Assembly (NCBI GenBank): GCA_029260955.1
Contig: JAJDCF010000109.1
Location: 1 to 5,784, forward strand
Source: Patescibacteria group bacterium
GTDB taxonomy: Bacteria; Patescibacteriota; Gracilibacteria; UM-FILTER-43-11
Direction of reading: 5' to 3'
Length of the DNA stretch: 5,784 nt
Shown here: piece after piece, positions 1 through 4,851 of the stretch
Layout: each line of letters begins with the position of its first letter
Position numbering within the stretch: the stretch's first letter is position 1
The notes under the pieces: model-generated
Seen by the model: the letters and a program-made list of their open reading frames with translations, nothing else
What the model was told of the DNA's origin: nothing
The model's database searches: none
Position numbers and translations under genes: made by a program

Positions 1-59
1 AAAGAACTCAAGGTCACAGACAGCCTTACACCTTAGTCGAAGTAACGGCCGTTAAGTAA
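1..59 (+). CDS. rplU: 50S ribosomal protein L21, C-terminal end (partial)
   Basis: Reading from base 3, the last 18 codons give RTQGHRQPYTLVEVTAVK followed by TAA at 57-59. The QGHRQPYT-x-V motif is the characteristic C-terminus of bacterial L21, which binds 23S rRNA in the large ribosomal subunit; E. coli L21 has the related GHRQ-x-x-T segment there. The rest of the gene lies outside the window. Its stop codon lies inside the 3' end of the convergent rluD gene, overlapping it by 8 bases. No L27 gene (rpmA), the usual partner just downstream of rplU, follows here. The identification rests on a short but distinctive motif. Confidence 0.82.
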   Translation, partial: RTQGHRQPYTLVEVTAVK

Positions 60-984
60 TCTTCTTCAAAACATCATTCAGATCTTTCGGGAGTTTCGCC
101 TTCAGGTGAAGCTCTTTTTGATTCTTGGGAATTTTAAAAGTCAGTTCTGCAGCGTGAAGGAATTGGCGCATCAGACCGAGTTCCTTAAGCTTTTCGTTGG
201 TTTTGGGGTCGCCGTACATTGTGTCCCCGCACACTTGGTGACCAATTGCCTTAAAGTGCACGCGAATCTGGTGGGTGCGACCGGTCACAATCTGAACTTC
301 GACAAGTGAGTAATCACCGACGTACTTCACAACCTTATAGTGGGTCAGGGCGTATTTAGCCTTTTTGTTACCAGAAATCTGCATGTCCTTCTTTCCACCA
401 GCATGGCTTTTGATCACTGGCGCCTCGATACTTCCATTCTTCGGACTCAGATGACCCTTCAAAAGAGTGATGTACTTCTTGATCACTGTTCGATTCTGAA
501 TCTGTTTGGATACAAAGTTATGAGCCAGATCATTCTTTGCCGAAATAATCAGCCCTGTGGTGTCCTTATCGAGCCTGTGCACAATACCAGGACGCTTCTC
601 TCCACCAATGCCAGATAAATCCTTGCAGTGGTGCATCAGGGCGTTCACAAGGGTCCCAGATACATGCGCCCCATGGTCAGTTGGGTGGACGACCATGCCA
701 GCAGGCTTATTGGTCACAATTATGTCAGAATCCTCGTAAACAACGTCCAGCGGAATATCTTCGGCTACAATACCTACTTCCTTAATCGATGGAATCATGA
801 CTAGTAGGTCATCACCCTCTTTAAGTTTATATCCGGTTTTGGTGATCTTCTTATTGTTTACAAAAGCATTACCGCCCTTTATCAGCTTCTGAAGAAAGGC
901 TCGGGTAAAATCAGGTTTAACCTTTGCAACATACTGATCCAGGCGCATGTCAGCCTCCGTTGATGTAATTGTGTGGTGTCTCAT
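52..984 (-). CDS. rluD: RluA/RluD-family 23S rRNA pseudouridine synthase
   Basis: This 310-residue protein has the full RluA-family architecture. An N-terminal S4 RNA-binding domain (about residues 13-65, starting MRLDQYVAK) is followed by the catalytic pseudouridine synthase domain. The signature HRLDKDTTG is at residues 136-144, with Asp139 as the predicted catalytic nucleophile. The substrate-loop motif GRTHQIRVH is at 235-243, followed by GDTMYGDP. The S4 domain and length fit RluD, which modifies helix 69 of 23S rRNA, but other RluA-type enzymes look similar, so the exact target is inferred. The start at 982-984 sits about 8 bases from a good -10 box, suggesting a leaderless mRNA. A start at Met13, exactly at the S4 domain, is an alternative. 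The gene converges on and overlaps rplU. Confidence 0.93.
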   Translation of the reverse strand: MRHHTITSTEADMRLDQYVAKVKPDFTRAFLQKLIKGGNAFVNNKKITKTGYKLKEGDDLLVMIPSIKEVGIVAEDIPLDVVYEDSDIIVTNKPAGMVVHPTDHGAHVSGTLVNALMHHCKDLSGIGGEKRPGIVHRLDKDTTGLIISAKNDLAHNFVSKQIQNRTVIKKYITLLKGHLSPKNGSIEAPVIKSHAGGKKDMQISGNKKAKYALTHYKVVKYVGDYSLVEVQIVTGRTHQIRVHFKAIGHQVCGDTMYGDPKTNEKLKELGLMRQFLHAAELTFKIPKNQKELHLKAKLPKDLNDVLKKIT

Positions 985-992
985 GCTCAGTC

Positions 993-1022
993 ATCATAGC
1001 CTATGTATGGGGGTATTGACAA
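993..1022 (-). promoter_or_regulatory. Predicted rluD promoter (leaderless type)
   Basis: On the minus strand TTGTCA (1017-1022) and TATGAT (993-998) are separated by 18 bases. Transcription would begin at about 986, within a few bases of the ATG at 984, leaving no room for a ribosome binding site. The -35 box overlaps the oppositely oriented TTGACA of the next gene. Confidence 0.6.
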
Positions 1023-1044
1023 AAAGGAATAGTCCATATATAGT
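1016..1044 (+). promoter_or_regulatory. Predicted promoter of winged-helix gene A
   Basis: TTGACA (1016-1021), a 17-base spacer and TATAGT (1039-1044) form a near-consensus sigma-70-type promoter. Transcription would start at about 1051, giving a 5' leader of about 39 bases. The -35 hexamer is shared, on opposite strands, with the rluD promoter, so the two polymerase sites are physically coupled. Confidence 0.75.
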
Positions 1045-1069
1045 ACGCAAGAGATTTTAGAAAGTTTCC
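1042..1069 (+). repeat. Conserved promoter-proximal element, copy 1
   Basis: This 28-base stretch from the end of the -10 box into the 5' leader matches the equivalent stretch of the second cassette (2956-2983) at 21 of 28 positions without gaps. The core AGAGATTTT is identical. It spans the discriminator and the expected transcription start, where an operator or a conserved mRNA 5' end would lie. Confidence 0.6.
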
Positions 1070-1077
1070 CCCACACG

Positions 1078-1083
1078 AAAGGA
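1078..1083 (+). promoter_or_regulatory. Shine-Dalgarno of gene A
   Basis: AAAGGA lies 6 bases before the ATG at 1090 and fixes that start. It stands out because the methyltransferase, the HExxxH gene, rplJ and rplL have no recognisable ribosome binding site. Confidence 0.6.
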
Positions 1084-1089
1084 TGGGTA

Positions 1090-1338
1090 ATGTTCGCACT
1101 GCAAATCGTCGCGATGAGCGATGAAGGGTCGACAGAATGGGAGGTCATGCGCATAGCCGAACCACGGGGTCATAAGGTCCCCAGGCAGCTACAGCGCCAC
1201 GAAGAGAGCGGATTAATCGCCTCGGAGGGCGTCGGCGCCGACAAGAACTACACGATCACCCTGAAGGGGCGGGCACGCCTCGCGGAATGCAAAGAAAGGA
1301 GAATCTCCATGCGCACACGATCGTTGGCGTTCGGGTAA
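1090..1338 (+). CDS. Small winged-helix DNA-binding-like protein A
   Basis: This 82-residue protein is not assigned to a named family. Residues 18-45 read like a helix-turn-helix ending in ESGLIASE. Residues 52-66 (KNYTITLKGRARLAE) look like the wing and last helix seen in PadR/MarR-type regulators, where a Tyr-x-Ile-Thr-x-x-Gly pattern is common. It aligns with the second small protein (3007-3321) over VPxxL...GxxxSe...Y-x-IT-x-x-G-x-A...RR but lacks about 12 N-terminal residues. The start is supported by AAAGGA 6 bases upstream. The gene has its own promoter and terminator. GC content over 1141-1320 is about 61%, well above the methyltransferase gene. A role as transcriptional regulator, possibly autoregulatory, is inferred from the fold pattern and the conserved promoter element. 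Confidence 0.6.
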   Translation: MFALQIVAMSDEGSTEWEVMRIAEPRGHKVPRQLQRHEESGLIASEGVGADKNYTITLKGRARLAECKERRISMRTRSLAFG

Positions 1339-1345
1339 TTGCGCC
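1334..1345 (+). repeat. GGTAATTGCGCC box, copy 1
   Basis: The 12-base sequence GGTAATTGCGCC spans the TAA stop of gene A and is repeated exactly at 3307-3318 near the end of gene B. Here it is read ..G GTA A.. with the stop inside it, and in gene B as GGT AAT TGC GCC. The conservation is therefore not at protein level. Confidence 0.65.
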
Positions 1346-1366
1346 CGACTCCACAACGTGAGCGCA

Positions 1367-1404
1367 GGCCCGCCAGCGAATTGTCGCAGCGGGCCCTTGC
1401 TTTA
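1367..1404 (+). terminator. Intrinsic terminator after gene A
   Basis: GGCCCGC (1367-1373) pairs with GCGGGCC (1389-1395). An inner GCGA/TCGC stem (1376-1379 with 1384-1387) closes an ATTG loop. The hairpin is followed by the T-rich CTTGCTTTA. The T tract is imperfect. The 27-base core (1368-1394) matches the terminator of gene B at 22 of 27 positions. Confidence 0.72.
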
Positions 1405-1407
1405 TGT

Positions 1408-1436
1408 TTGACAAAGGCGGAATATACTCCTAGAAT
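1408..1436 (+). promoter_or_regulatory. Predicted methyltransferase promoter
   Basis: TTGACA (1408-1413), a 17-base spacer and TAGAAT (1431-1436) form a strong promoter directly behind the gene A terminator. Transcription would start near 1443, leaving a leader of about 23 bases that contains no Shine-Dalgarno sequence. Confidence 0.75.
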
Positions 1437-1465
1437 ACTTTCCAAAAATCAATTACCCTCCAATT

Positions 1466-2926
1466 GTGAATCAGCCAAAAGTTGAAAAATTTAGAGGATA
1501 TGAACTAATAAATCCTGCTTTTACTAATGCGAGTGTGGCACTTTTGCAGAGACTTGGCCTCGCTGATACGCTAGCCCGAGGAAACAATCTGGCGCCAGAA
1601 AGAGCTACGGGCTACATGATAGAGCCACGTTATCCACAAGCTGCTTTGGAATGGCTTCAAATTCAGGGGTGTTTGCGTGAAAATGGGCAAGGCCTTTCTC
1701 CAACTGAAAGAGGCCAGGCACTTTTTCAAAGAGCTCCAGAGATTAAAGAACTCGTGGACATTTATGGAATAATAAAGAATGTAGTGAAATGGGAGACGGG
1801 CATAGGCAAAAATGGAGAGGGTAAGGATATTGATTTGGGTGGCGAGCTAAGTGCTCATTCTGACAAGCAGGCAGTTCGTGACGCTATGGTGGTTCCTGCC
1901 ATAAGCTATCTTCATGAAATCAGTAAAAGAGTAGACATAAAAGCTGGAGATAAATCTAGCGAAGGTCATATATTTACCATTAGTGATTTGTGTGCAGGCC
2001 AAATCTCAATGAACCGCATGCACTTTATTGCAGCACTAGAGTCTGTGGGCGCTTTGGAGCAAGTAGTCCTGGGTGAATTTACTGTAGGTGAAAGAGGCAA
2101 AAAAATGCTCAAATTGGGTGGATATGCTGAATTAGCTCTTTCTTATTACGATATGCTTGAAGATATGGAGCCGCTGACAAAAGGAGAGGAGACTTATGGT
2201 TTAGATGGAACTGTCAATCGTGACGCTGAGCTGAATGCTCATGCTAGCAATGGCATTATCAACGTTCGCGTTGCTCCGCATTTGGTAAAAAGCCTGAACC
2301 AGAACGAAGTTTTAGCCGAAGCACTTCAGGGTGGGGGAGCTTACATTGATTACGGTTCCGGAGGGGCGGACATGCTTATGCAAGTGGCAGAAAAAGGACC
2401 TGAAGCTGTCAGAAACCTGTATGGAATAGATATTAATCCACGGACCAACGAAGCTGCGCAAAAGCTACTCAGCAAAAAGTCACTGATGGACCGCATTAAA
2501 TTAGTAACAGGTAGTATAACTGACGCCGCAAGCCTTAAAGAGGTTCGTGACCGTATGCAGGCCGATGGCCTTGAGAACGGTGTTGCCTCTATCAACTTTA
2601 TTTTGCACGACGTTGGTCCAAAATTATCCTCAGATTTTTTGCGAGCGCATGCAACCACTTTCCCTGACATGCCACTAGTTGTTACCGAAACCCTGCGTAT
2701 GCCCATGAATGTATGTATTGCTCATCCAAACTACCAAGCAGCTTCTTTTCAGTTTATGCATGATGCTTCTGGTCAGCACTTGTACACAGAGCAGGAATTG
2801 ATGGCACTGCTTGAAGAAAATGGCTTTCAGATCATGTCAAAGCACAAGCATTCATCAATGCCAAATGCCGATCGATCAGATAGGCTCAGCACGATCGTGA
2901 GCTGGATCACAAAGCCGGCTAGATAA
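1466..2926 (+). CDS. SAM-dependent methyltransferase with duplicated N-terminal domain, MppJ-like
   Basis: This 486-residue protein has a C-terminal class I Rossmann methyltransferase domain. SAM-binding motif I, YIDYGSGGAD, is at 293-302, followed by the acidic strand YGIDINP (319-325), VTGSITD (347-353) and the motif IV region INFILHDVG (376-384). The N-terminal half consists of two related winged-helix/dimerisation units (about 43-150 and 173-275) offset by 127-128 residues, sharing ERG, ELxAH and other positions. Known small-molecule C- and O-methyltransferases of this type are about 340 residues with one such unit, so about 150 residues are extra. His381-Asp382 and His432 resemble, from memory, the iron ligands of the phenylpyruvate C-methyltransferase MppJ (His243, Asp244, His295). 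Methylation of an alpha-keto acid is therefore a reasonable but unproven guess. The GTG start follows the promoter closely, and no in-frame ATG, GTG or TTG lies between. No biosynthetic partner genes are visible. Confidence 0.85.
   Translation: MNQPKVEKFRGYELINPAFTNASVALLQRLGLADTLARGNNLAPERATGYMIEPRYPQAALEWLQIQGCLRENGQGLSPTERGQALFQRAPEIKELVDIYGIIKNVVKWETGIGKNGEGKDIDLGGELSAHSDKQAVRDAMVVPAISYLHEISKRVDIKAGDKSSEGHIFTISDLCAGQISMNRMHFIAALESVGALEQVVLGEFTVGERGKKMLKLGGYAELALSYYDMLEDMEPLTKGEETYGLDGTVNRDAELNAHASNGIINVRVAPHLVKSLNQNEVLAEALQGGGAYIDYGSGGADMLMQVAEKGPEAVRNLYGIDINPRTNEAAQKLLSKKSLMDRIKLVTGSITDAASLKEVRDRMQADGLENGVASINFILHDVGPKLSSDFLRAHATTFPDMPLVVTETLRMPMNVCIAHPNYQAASFQFMHDASGQHLYTEQELMALLEENGFQIMSKHKHSSMPNADRSDRLSTIVSWITKPAR
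1592..2290 (+). other. Internal tandem duplication within the methyltransferase
   Basis: Residues about 43-150 (1592-1915) and 173-275 (1982-2290) align at an offset of 127-128 residues. Shared positions include Gly68/Gly195, ERG at 81-83/209-211, Gly112/Gly240, Glu127-Leu128/Glu255-Leu256, Ala130-His131/Ala258-His259 and Pro144/Pro271. Identity is low, so the duplication is old. No DNA-level repeat remains obvious. Confidence 0.65.
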
Positions 2927-2929
2927 TTC

Positions 2930-2958
2930 TTGACACAATCATAATACGTCTCTAAAGT
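2930..2958 (+). promoter_or_regulatory. Predicted promoter of winged-helix gene B
   Basis: TTGACA (2930-2935), a 17-base spacer and TAAAGT (2953-2958) begin only 3 bases after the methyltransferase stop codon. Transcription would start near 2965. A weak hairpin TCTCT/AGAGA (2949-2953 with 2964-2968) followed by five Ts overlaps it and might also end methyltransferase transcripts. Otherwise the upstream gene would read through into gene B. Confidence 0.7.
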
Positions 2959-2983
2959 GCGTCAGAGATTTTTAAAGTTGTCC
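2956..2983 (+). repeat. Conserved promoter-proximal element, copy 2
   Basis: This is the partner of the element at 1042-1069, identical at 21 of 28 positions and in the same place relative to the -10 box. The shared core is AGAGATTTT. Confidence 0.6.
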
Positions 2984-2994
2984 AAATCAAAGTA

Positions 2995-3000
2995 CGGAGG
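2995..3000 (+). promoter_or_regulatory. Shine-Dalgarno of gene B
   Basis: CGGAGG is a strong ribosome binding site ending 6 bases before the ATG at 3007. This spacing favours ATG 3007 over the in-frame TTG at 3004. Confidence 0.75.
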
Positions 3001-3006
3001 ATATTG

Positions 3007-3321
3007 ATGAATCTGTTTCGAATCGTACCCAAAAGATCAAGTGGGAAATGGAAAAGTTACTGGGAGATTGCTCACGAGGTTGAGGTGACGATTAGCTTGC
3101 AAGCTCTTGCTAGCGAGGTAAGGCCTAGGTCACGCCTAGTGCCAACCTTGCTTAGTACGCTCGTGAAGCGCGGTTTCGTCAGCTCTAAGCCCGACGATGA
3201 AGGTGGACGGGTCTACCAGATCACGTCCACAGGAGAAGCGCATATAAAAAAGAAGTGCGCAAAAAGACGGCCAGTCTCAACGTTCCCACCACCATCTTGC
3301 AGGCCAGGTAATTGCGCCTGA
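3007..3321 (+). CDS. Small winged-helix DNA-binding-like protein B
   Basis: This 104-residue basic protein has no certain family assignment. Residues 29-60 (LQALASEVRPRSRLVPTLLS and on to KRGFVSS) read as a helix-turn-helix. Residues 68-82 (RVYQITSTGEAHIKK) read as the wing and following helix of a winged-helix domain. It is a divergent paralogue of the gene A product, matching best through the helix-turn-helix and wing. The last 20 residues are Pro/Cys/Arg-rich and look less protein-like. In the +1 frame the same DNA ends at a TAA inside the shared GGTAATTGCGCC box, exactly where gene A stops. This raises the possibility of a frameshift near the 3' end. The gene has the only TGA stop visible in the window. 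GC is about 52-58%. A regulatory role is inferred. Confidence 0.6.
   Translation: MNLFRIVPKRSSGKWKSYWEIAHEVEVTISLQALASEVRPRSRLVPTLLSTLVKRGFVSSKPDDEGGRVYQITSTGEAHIKKKCAKRRPVSTFPPPSCRPGNCA
3307..3318 (+). repeat. GGTAATTGCGCC box, copy 2
   Basis: Exact 12-base copy of the box at 1334-1345, lying just before the TGA of gene B. The next bases (TGA here, CGA in copy 1) extend the match to 14 of 15. Confidence 0.65.
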
Positions 3322-3345
3322 GCTGCAGAGCGGGGGGATGATAGA

Positions 3346-3380
3346 GCCCGCCGTCGATTTATCGCGGCGGGCAACCTTTA
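3346..3380 (+). terminator. Intrinsic terminator after gene B
   Basis: GCCCGCCG (3346-3353) pairs perfectly with CGGCGGGC (3365-3372). An inner CGA/TCG stem closes a TTTA loop. The hairpin is followed by AACCTTTATT, a weak T tract. The 27-base hairpin matches that of gene A at 22 of 27 positions, and most differences fall in the loop or at its edges. Confidence 0.75.
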
Positions 3381-3396
3381 TTAAAAAACAAGTGTA

Positions 3397-3424
3397 TTGA
3401 CAATATCAAAAAGCATAGTAAAAT
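3397..3424 (+). promoter_or_regulatory. Predicted promoter of the HExxxH gene (leaderless type)
   Basis: TTGACA (3397-3402), a 16-base spacer and TAAAAT (3419-3424). Transcription would begin near 3430, about 3 bases before the ATG at 3434, so the mRNA should be essentially leaderless. No ribosome binding site is present. Confidence 0.72.
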
Positions 3425-3433
3425 CTATCACCT

Positions 3434-4807
3434 ATGAGCAAAAAACCCCGCAAAAAACCCGCGCAGGCCACCCCTGGAAAACCGAGACCATCTAAAGAGA
3501 GCTTCTATTCTCGTAACCGCGGAAAAATAGCATTGGCTTTGGGTATTGTCATAGGTGCAAACTCCGGTTCGATTTTGCGTGGAGCCTTGCACGCTTCTTA
3601 TTCGGCGTATACGGGGGTAAGGAATAAATTGGGGGATTTAATGACGGATGGCACGCCAAAAAAAGAGCATGATTCGGAAGCTGACCCAATCAAAGACAGT
3701 ATTTTTGCCATGCCATCGCCTTGTGATCTAAGAGAGGGAACATTTTTAGCCGATAGTAAGGTGTTGGAACGTAAGTGCGAAGACGAAACCACTCATCCTC
3801 CGGAGTGCAGTTGTTCCATGTCATACAAACTTAAGCAATTGCGCTATACGGCTGAGAGTTCAAGGCGCGAGGCTATTGCTTTAGTTAATGTGTTAAGTTT
3901 TTGTAAGCCGGACGAGGGTATTAAAGAAGGCGAAGATCCGACTTGCGACGTTGAAATAAGCGATGGTCACAAATTCGATAGAGAAAAATACCGAAGGCTA
4001 GAAAATATACCGGAACCTTACAGATCGACACTTGAGGCGTTTGATCCGGAGTCCTATGCATCATTTAAAAGAACAACACTCGTTCAGGATGGAAATGGCA
4101 AGCTTCTTGGTATAGAGGATGGCAATCTGGGGACGGCTATAGGGTTGTTTAGCATTATTTGTGGTCAGTTAGTGCCATCATACGATGGTCAGTTTCATTT
4201 GGTTGATATGGCGGCTGGGCTAGACGGAATGGACCTTGAACAGGCTCTCCAGACGGGTGATAAAGTGTTATTAAGAGAATATATGCTCAATACTACGGTG
4301 CTCGCGCATGAAGCATTCGGGCATGCAGGGAATATGTTCAAGCCCAGAAGCTTCTGTGAAAGGAGTGAGCCTTTTGAACACGTTAAAAATGAGTTGTACG
4401 CTCATTTTATTTCAGCTAAAATGCTAGCTTTCATGATTCAGCGTCATCCTGTACTTCAAGATATTTTCAGAGAAGATGAGGCTGAGCATGAGAAGCTTCA
4501 GTCCAGACTGAGGCAGCTCAGCATTTGTGAGCCAGGCTTGGAGGAACGTGAGATTCAAGCCAAGGAACTGGACTTAACATTGAGAGTCGAACTATTGCAA
4601 TCCTACTTACTGGCAAAGAAATCAGGAAATTGGAAAGAATTGAAATATTTGATACTAGACAGGACCCGTATGGGTACATGGGAGATGATAGCCTATACAA
4701 TGGATTACTACCGAAAAAGCGGAGAAGCCGAGAATTTTGTGGAGATGAATGAAAAATTTGAAGTGCTAATGAATTCAGATTCACCTGAGAAGCTTTTCGA
4801 AAGATAA
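3434..4807 (+). CDS. Membrane-anchored protein with HExxxH zinc-peptidase-like motif
   Basis: I do not recognise the family of this 457-residue protein. Residues 1-31 are strongly basic and Pro-rich. They are followed by one hydrophobic stretch (about 32-48, IALALGIVIGANSGSIL), which predicts a cytoplasmic N-terminus, a single membrane anchor and an external body. Residues 289-301 contain VLAHEAFGHAGNM. His292, Glu293 and His297 form an HExxxH motif, as in TldD-type metallopeptidases (HEAVGH). Twenty-three residues on, NELYAHFISAKML supplies Glu320, which could be a third zinc ligand as in gluzincin-like folds. Nine cysteines, including C97, C115, C125 and C127, could form disulfides outside the cell. 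The C-terminal third is helical, charged and without obvious domains. The start follows a leaderless-type promoter. A peptidase function is inferred from the motif alone. A non-enzymatic metal-binding protein is the alternative. Confidence 0.7.
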   Translation: MSKKPRKKPAQATPGKPRPSKESFYSRNRGKIALALGIVIGANSGSILRGALHASYSAYTGVRNKLGDLMTDGTPKKEHDSEADPIKDSIFAMPSPCDLREGTFLADSKVLERKCEDETTHPPECSCSMSYKLKQLRYTAESSRREAIALVNVLSFCKPDEGIKEGEDPTCDVEISDGHKFDREKYRRLENIPEPYRSTLEAFDPESYASFKRTTLVQDGNGKLLGIEDGNLGTAIGLFSIICGQLVPSYDGQFHLVDMAAGLDGMDLEQALQTGDKVLLREYMLNTTVLAHEAFGHAGNMFKPRSFCERSEPFEHVKNELYAHFISAKMLAFMIQRHPVLQDIFREDEAEHEKLQSRLRQLSICEPGLEEREIQAKELDLTLRVELLQSYLLAKKSGNWKELKYLILDRTRMGTWEMIAYTMDYYRKSGEAENFVEMNEKFEVLMNSDSPEKLFER

Positions 4808-4814
4808 AAAACAT

Positions 4815-4842
4815 TTGACTTCATCCCGTAAATCCGTAAACT
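4815..4842 (+). promoter_or_regulatory. Predicted rplJL promoter
   Basis: TTGACT (4815-4820), a 16-base spacer and TAAACT (4837-4842) begin 7 bases after the preceding stop codon. Transcription would start at about 4849, just before the first stem of the leader RNA. Confidence 0.68.
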
Positions 4843-4851
4843 ACTCCTTGT

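Noticed and set aside
106..739. Three plus-strand reading frames of 60-92 codons opposite rluD
   Set aside because: They lie wholly inside the well-supported rluD gene, have no ribosome binding sites, and their translations resemble no protein.
1051..1404. Gene A transcript as a structured RNA such as RNase P RNA or tmRNA
   Set aside because: The length of about 350 bases fits and ACAGAA occurs, but I see neither the GAGGAAAGTCC core of RNase P RNA nor a tRNA-like end. The protein reading has a clear winged-helix pattern and ribosome binding site.
1248..1445. Minus-strand 65-codon frame across the gene A terminator, and similar antisense frames at 2350-2706, 3598-3792 and 4518-4814
   Set aside because: They overlap confident genes or hairpins, lack start signals, and have biased translations.
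3004..3006. TTG at 3004 as the start of gene B
   Set aside because: The following ATG at 3007 has better spacing (6 bases) from CGGAGG and is the stronger codon.
3319..3384. TGA of gene B read as an amino acid, extending the protein to a TAA at 3382-3384
   Set aside because: The extension would run straight through the terminator hairpin and gives an unlikely sequence. Nothing else in the window calls for UGA recoding.
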